A stretch of 64,000 nt of DNA from Amycolatopsis lurida (GTDB taxonomy: Bacteria > Actinomycetota > Actinomycetes > Mycobacteriales > Pseudonocardiaceae): assembly GCF_900105055.1 (NCBI RefSeq), contig NZ_FNTA01000004.1, positions 1,860,001 to 1,924,000 of the forward strand. The letters are read 5' to 3'. Below the pieces are notes generated by a model. That model was given only the letters and a program-made list of their open reading frames with translations. It ran no database searches and was not told the origin of the DNA. The number at the start of each line of letters is the position of its first letter. Within the stretch, counting starts at the first letter, position 1. The translations under genes were made by a program, and so were the position numbers. Positions 60,181-64,000 of the stretch are shown here, piece by piece.

Positions 60181-60216
60181 CGACGCCCCGGCCGGAAGGA
60201 TCCGGCCGGGGCGTCG
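60181..60216 (-). terminator. Terminator downstream of clpX
   Basis: A 16-bp perfect inverted repeat (60181-60196 and 60201-60216, loop AGGA) 18 bases after the clpX stop. A second weaker hairpin lies just beyond, at about 60147-60169 (GGTCCGG/CCGGACC). No T-tract is present. Confidence 0.88.
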
Positions 60217-60234
60217 GCGACGAAAGTGCGTTCC

Positions 60235-61530
60235 CTAGGCGGACTTCTCGCCGCGCTCGCTGCTGCGACGGCGTGACGGCTGACGCGCCACGATCGTCGG
60301 GTTCACGTTCTCGCGGACGGTCTGCTCGGTGATGACGACCTTCGCGACGTCGTCGCGGCTGGGGATGTCGTACATGACCGGCTGCAGGACCTCTTCCATG
60401 ATCGCGCGCAGGCCACGGGCGCCGGTGCCGCGGAGCACGGCCTGGTCGGCGATGGCCTCGAGCGCGGTCTTGGTGAACTCCAGCTCGACGTTGTCCATCT
60501 CGAAGAGCTTCTTGTACTGCTTCACCAGCGCGTTGCGCGGCGTGGTCAGGATACTGACCAGCGAGTCCTTGTCGAGGTGGGTCACCGTCGCGACGACCGG
60601 GAGACGCCCGATGAACTCGGGGATCAGCCCGAACTTGATCAGGTCCTCCGGCATGGTGTCGGAGAAGATGTCGCTCTCGTCGATCTCGGCCTTGGTGCGG
60701 ATCTCCGCGCCGAAACCGAGGCCGCGCTTGCCGACCCGCTCGTTGATGATCTTCTCCAGCCCGGCGAACGCGCCGGCCACGATGAACAGCACGTTCGTCG
60801 TGTCGATCTGGATGAACTCCTGGTGCGGGTGCTTGCGGCCGCCCTGCGGCGGCACCGACGCGGTGGTGCCCTCGAGGATCTTCAGCAGCGCCTGCTGCAC
60901 GCCCTCACCGGACACGTCGCGGGTGATCGACGGGTTCTCCGACTTCCGGGCGATCTTGTCGACCTCGTCGATGTAGATGATGCCCGTCTCGGCCCGCTTG
61001 ACGTCGTAATCCGCCGCCTGGATCAGCTTGAGCAGGATGTTCTCGACGTCCTCGCCCACGTACCCGGCTTCGGTGAGCGCCGTGGCGTCCGCGATCGCGA
61101 ACGGGACGTTCAGCATCTTCGCCAGGGTCTGGGCCAGATAGGTCTTGCCACAGCCCGTCGGCCCCAGCATCAGGATGTTGGACTTCGCCAATTCGACGGT
61201 CTCGTCCTTGGAATCCTTCGGCCCGGACTTGTCGTCGGACTGCACACGCTTGTAGTGGTTGTACACCGCCACGGCCAGCGATCGCTTCGCGTCGTCCTGG
61301 CCGATGATGTACTGCTCGAGGAACTCGTGGATCTCGGCGGGTTTGGGCAGCTCGTCGAGCTTGACCTCACCGGCCTCGGCCAGTTCCTCTTCGATGATCT
61401 CGTTGCAGAGATCGATGCACTCATCGCAGATGTAGACCCCGGGGCCGGCAATGAGCTTCTTCACCTGCTTTTGGCTCTTGCCGCAGAAAGAACATTTCAG
61501 CAGGTCGCCGCCGTCACCGATCCGTGCCAT
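60235..61530 (-). CDS. clpX: ATP-dependent Clp protease ATP-binding subunit ClpX
   Basis: AAA+ unfoldase feeding substrates to ClpP1P2. The 431-residue protein has the N-terminal zinc finger ([10 protein letters not shown] ... [10 protein letters not shown]), Walker A GPTGCGKT at about residue 120, Walker [10 protein letters not shown], and sensor motifs including [16 protein letters not shown]. The ATG at 61530 is consistent with the [20 protein letters not shown] start. It is 218 bases downstream of clpP2 with a terminator between, so it probably has its own promoter. Confidence 0.98.
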   Translation of the reverse strand: MARIGDGGDLLKCSFCGKSQKQVKKLIAGPGVYICDECIDLCNEIIEEELAEAGEVKLDELPKPAEIHEFLEQYIIGQDDAKRSLAVAVYNHYKRVQSDDKSGPKDSKDETVELAKSNILMLGPTGCGKTYLAQTLAKMLNVPFAIADATALTEAGYVGEDVENILLKLIQAADYDVKRAETGIIYIDEVDKIARKSENPSITRDVSGEGVQQALLKILEGTTASVPPQGGRKHPHQEFIQIDTTNVLFIVAGAFAGLEKIINERVGKRGLGFGAEIRTKAEIDESDIFSDTMPEDLIKFGLIPEFIGRLPVVATVTHLDKDSLVSILTTPRNALVKQYKKLFEMDNVELEFTKTALEAIADQAVLRGTGARGLRAIMEEVLQPVMYDIPSRDDVAKVVITEQTVRENVNPTIVARQPSRRRSSERGEKSA

Positions 61531-61704
61531 GGCCGTTGACCTCGTCCCCTCCGGCGCGATGTGCGCCTGACTGTCTTACCGCCCCGGTCACGGATGACCG
61601 CTCGGAGCCTCACACACTGCCACTGACGGTACCCGCCCGATGCCGTCGGCGGGAGAACCAACGCCACATCTGAGCACGCCAGAAGCTGACCATAGACCAG
61701 GGAT

Positions 61705-61735
61705 CCGGTGCGTGTCGTCTCCCGACACGCACCGG
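61705..61735 (-). terminator. Terminator downstream of clpP2
   Basis: Perfect 13-bp inverted repeat (61705-61717 and 61723-61735, loop TCTCC), 13 bases after the clpP2 stop on the minus strand. It separates the clpP1-clpP2 unit from clpX. Confidence 0.85.
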
Positions 61736-61748
61736 TCCCCTCCCGCGA

Positions 61749-62420
61749 TCAGCTGCTCGAAGCCTTGCGGTACTCGAGCACCTCGTCGACGATCCCGTAC
61801 GCCTTGGCCTCGTCGGCCGTCAGGATCTTGTCGCGCTCGATGTCCTTCTTGACCTCGTCGGCGTCCTTGTTCGTGTGCTTCGCCAGGATGACCTCCATCT
61901 GGCGCCGCACCCGCTGGATCTCGTTGGCCTGGATCTCCAGGTCCGAGACCTGGCCGTAGGTGCCCTCGGTGGCGGGCTGGTGGATCAGCACGCGCGAGTT
62001 CGGCAGGGTGAACCGCTTGCCGGGGGTACCGGCGGCCAGCAGCACCGCGGCGGCCGAGGCGGCCTGGCCGATGCACATGGTGACGATGTCGGGGCGGACG
62101 TACTGCATCGTGTCGTAGATCGCCATCAGCGCGGTGAACGAGCCACCGGGCGAGTTGATCAGGATCATGATGTCGCGGTCCGGGTCCTCGTGCTCGAGGT
62201 GCAGCAGCTGGACCATGACGTCGTTCGCCGACGCGTCGTCGATCTGCACGCCGAGCATGATCTGACGCTCTTCGTACAGCTTGTTGTACGGGTTCGATTC
62301 CTTGATGCCGTAGCTCGTGCGCTCGACGTACGAGGGCAGGACGTACCGCGACTGCGGCAGCTGGAGCCGCGACTGCATCCCGGGCGCCTGCGACCCGATC
62401 GGAAGCTGGAAGTTGCTCAT
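61749..62420 (-). CDS. clpP2: ATP-dependent Clp protease proteolytic subunit ClpP2
   Basis: Serine protease subunit of the heteromeric ClpP1P2 barrel. The product is 223 residues from ATG 62418-62420 (MSNFQLPIGSQAPGMQSRLQ), preceded by AGGAGAATTC. Ser122 lies in IGQAASAAAVLLAAG, the catalytic His in SRVLIHQP, and Asp in the ERDK region. The N-terminal extension of about 30 residues is ClpP2-like. It follows clpP1 by 28 bases. ClpP2 is the ring that contacts ClpX in mycobacteria. Confidence 0.96.
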   Translation of the reverse strand: MSNFQLPIGSQAPGMQSRLQLPQSRYVLPSYVERTSYGIKESNPYNKLYEERQIMLGVQIDDASANDVMVQLLHLEHEDPDRDIMILINSPGGSFTALMAIYDTMQYVRPDIVTMCIGQAASAAAVLLAAGTPGKRFTLPNSRVLIHQPATEGTYGQVSDLEIQANEIQRVRRQMEVILAKHTNKDADEVKKDIERDKILTADEAKAYGIVDEVLEYRKASSS

Positions 62421-62448
62421 TGAATTCTCCTGATGTGCCGGGCGCGGA

Positions 62449-63051
62449 TCAGCTGTTGGGAAGCGGGTTCTCACGAGTGAGGACCTGGTCCACGAAGCCG
62501 TAGTCCTTCGCCTCCTGCGCGGTGAACCAGCGGTCGCGGTCACCGTCCTTGACGATCTGCTCGACCGTCTGGCCGGTCTGCTCGGCGGTGATCCGGGCCA
62601 GCTCCTGCTTCCACTTGCCGAACACCTCGGCCTGGATGGCGATGTCGGAGGCCGTGCCGCCGACACCCGCCGAGGGCTGGTGCATGAGGATGCGCGCGTG
62701 CTGCAGCGCGTACCGCTTGCCGGGCGTGCCGGAGGAGAGCAGGAACTGCCCCATCGACGCGGCCAGGCCCATCGCGTAGGTCGCGACGTCCGGGCGGATC
62801 AGCTGCATGGTGTCGTAGATCGCGAAACCCGCGGTGACCGAGCCACCGGGCGAGTTGATGTAGAAGCGGATGTCCGACTCGGAGTCGTCTGCGTCGAGCA
62901 GCAACAACTGGGCGGTGATCCGGTTGGCGACCTCGTCGTTGACCTCGGAGCCGAGGACGACGATGCGCTCCTGGAGCAACCGCTCGAAGACCGAGTCGGT
63001 GAGGTTGAGCCCTGCGGTACCGGTCCGCGCCTGGGGCGTGTGCTGCGTCAC
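62449..63051 (-). CDS. clpP1: ATP-dependent Clp protease proteolytic subunit ClpP1
   Basis: First gene of the clpP1-clpP2 pair, 200 residues from GTG 63049-63051 ([20 protein letters not shown]). [20 protein letters not shown] matches mycobacterial ClpP1. Ser99 is in [15 protein letters not shown] and His in ARILMHQPS. The longer frame to 63177 runs through the tig terminator and was rejected. Expression in relatives is controlled by ClgR; no clear ClgR box was found by eye. Confidence 0.96.
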   Translation of the reverse strand: MTQHTPQARTGTAGLNLTDSVFERLLQERIVVLGSEVNDEVANRITAQLLLLDADDSESDIRFYINSPGGSVTAGFAIYDTMQLIRPDVATYAMGLAASMGQFLLSSGTPGKRYALQHARILMHQPSAGVGGTASDIAIQAEVFGKWKQELARITAEQTGQTVEQIVKDGDRDRWFTAQEAKDYGFVDQVLTRENPLPNS

Positions 63052-63140
63052 GTCATGCCTGCCTTTTCGCCGACGGCGGCGGGTGGAACGTTCGCCGCCG
63101 CGTATGTCCAGATGCTTGAGGATCTTGCAACCGACCCTAA

Positions 63141-63182
63141 CGAACTTGGGCGGTGCAGAATGCCTGACACCGCCCAAGTTCG
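63141..63182 (-). terminator. Terminator downstream of tig
   Basis: Perfect 15-bp inverted repeat (63141-63155 and 63168-63182) with a 12-base loop, 41 bases after the tig stop on the minus strand, followed by GTTAGGGTCGGTTGC. It isolates tig from clpP1, which must then have its promoter between 63052 and 63140. Confidence 0.85.
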
Positions 63183-63223
63183 CTTACAGCTTTACGGTCC
63201 GTTTCGAGCGGACCGGATATTCC

Positions 63224-64000
63224 CTACTCGGCCGCAGTCTTCGCGGGTTCCTCGGTGACCTGCGTCTCCTCGGCTGCGGGGCCGAAGAGCTCTTCGAGGT
63301 CGACCGTGGCGCCGGAGGCGTCGGTCACGGTGGTCTTGCGGACCACCGAGGCCAGCGCCTTGCCGCGGCGGACGTCGGCGTAGATCGCGGTCAGCTGACC
63401 GGACTGCTGCGCCCGCTGGACGTACTCGTCCGGGCTGACGCCGAAGCGCTGCGCCTGGTAGATGATGCGCTCGGTGAGCTCGCCGTCGTTGACCGACGTC
63501 TGCTCGGCGTCGGCGATGCTGTCCAGCAGCAGCTGCGTGCGGACCGCCTTCTCCGACTCCTCGCGGACCTCGGTGTCGAACTCCTCGATCGTGCGGCCTT
63601 CGGCCTCGAGCGCCTTCGCGAACTGCGCCTCGTCGTGGTCGAAGGGGTGGATCGCGTCGTGCTTGCGGTTCTCGATCTCGGCCTCGAGGACCTTCTCCGG
63701 GATCGCGACCTCGGTGCGCTCGATCAGCTCCTCGAGGACCTTGTCGCGGGCCTGGACGCCCTGCTGCATCTTCTTGACGCGGCCGAGGCGCTCGCGAAGG
63801 TCGGCCTTCAGCTCGTCGATCGTGTCGAACTCGCTCGCCATCTGGGCGAACTCGTCGTCCGCCTCGGGCAGCTCGCGCTGCTTGATGGTCTGCACGGTGA
63901 CGGTGACGTCGGCGTCCTTGCCGGTGTGCTCGCCGGCGACCAGCTTCGTGGTGAAGGTCTTGGTCTCGCCGGCGTTCGCGCCGATGATCGCCTCGTCGAT
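63224..64000 (-). CDS. tig: Trigger factor, 5' end outside window
   Basis: Ribosome-bound chaperone and peptidyl-prolyl isomerase. Only the C-terminal 258 residues are present, open to base 64000. They comprise the end of the FKBP-like domain (IDEAIIGANAGETKTFTTKL, DVTVTVQTIKQRELPEADDE) and the helical chaperone domain (FDTIDELKADLRERLGRVKK, RKHDAIHPFDHDEAQFAKAL), then the acidic tail AAEETQVTEEPAKTAAE. The tig-clpP1-clpP2-clpX order is standard. Confidence 0.97.
   Translation of the reverse strand: MDEAIIGANAGETKTFTTKLVAGEHTGKDADVTVTVQTIKQRELPEADDEFAQMASEFDTIDELKADLRERLGRVKKMQQGVQARDKVLEELIERTEVAIPEKVLEAEIENRKHDAIHPFDHDEAQFAKALEAEGRTIEEFDTEVREESEKAVRTQLLLDSIADAEQTSVNDGELTERIIYQAQRFGVSPDEYVQRAQQSGQLTAIYADVRRGKALASVVRKTTVTDASGATVDLEELFGPAAEETQVTEEPAKTAAE

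Noticed and set aside
63052..63140. ClgR box upstream of clpP1
   Set aside because: GAACGTTC occurs near 63094-63101, but no TTCGC-N5-GCGAA match was seen, so the regulator site was not called.
1..64000. tRNA, rRNA, CRISPR array, transposase or prophage
   Set aside because: None could be supported: no cloverleaf-like CCA-ended sequences, no regularly spaced repeats, no transposase motifs, and no viral genes were seen.

Overview
The window is GC-rich chromosomal DNA from a high-GC Gram-positive actinobacterium, most likely Amycolatopsis or a close Pseudonocardiaceae relative. The evidence is the dense third-position GC, frequent GTG starts, the paired tig-clpP1-clpP2-clpX locus, and a gene order (rpsT, holA, comEC, comEA, degV, octT, gpgP, rsfS, nadD, then proB, obgE, rpmA, rplU, rne) that matches the mycobacterial and pseudonocardial core. 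The genus is inferred; no rRNA or tRNA gene is present to confirm it. I see no prophage, insertion sequence, CRISPR array or biosynthetic gene cluster.

Layout. 1-731: end-truncated drug/metabolite transporter. 1090-10475: rpsT, holA, thrC behind a SAM riboswitch, then a leftward block comEA-comEC, degV, octT, gpgP, rsfS, nadD (DNA uptake, methylglucose lipopolysaccharide precursor synthesis, ribosome silencing, NAD synthesis). 10637-19170: accessory rightward genes: a RecQ-like helicase with a phosphoribosyltransferase tail, a metabolite:H+ symporter, an arginyl-tRNA synthetase, a FAD monooxygenase with divergent TetR regulator, and an ECF sigma factor with a membrane partner. 19167-25661: leftward proB, obgE, rpmA, rplU, rne. 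26189-41514: secreted hydrolases (subtilase, M14 carboxypeptidase, a giant phosphodiester glycosidase/phosphoesterase, PhoD phosphatase, penicillin acylase family), an ABC-2 exporter, ndk, and an HxlR/imine-reductase-like pair. 41569-48016: folC, valS and small genes. 48131-55435: an FdhF/YdeP-type molybdopterin oxidoreductase, an LCP enzyme, an SDR, an OFA-family transporter with a 42-residue membrane microprotein, and fdhD; together these suggest a formate/oxalate module. 55505-57712: carotenoid cleavage oxygenase divergent from its likely TetR repressor. 57810-60130: exported esterase and a MEDS-HATPase anti-sigma-type regulator with a sigma-B/F-like promoter. 60235-64000: clpX, clpP2, clpP1 and the truncated tig.

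The most unusual non-coding signal is two families of near-perfect palindromes that fill the gaps between convergent genes. Family A has three 44-48 bp copies (31313-31360, 41521-41566, 45327-45372). Family B is a three-armed element (55433-55507) whose outer arms supply the stop codons of both flanking genes. Of the eleven convergent gene pairs here, the four with a gap over 20 bp all carry one of these elements. Other regulatory signals of note are two tandem DnaA boxes upstream of comEA, two tandem ATAAC-N3-GTTAT operators between the carotenoid oxygenase and its TetR gene, and an operator lodged between the -35 and -10 boxes of the FAD monooxygenase promoter.
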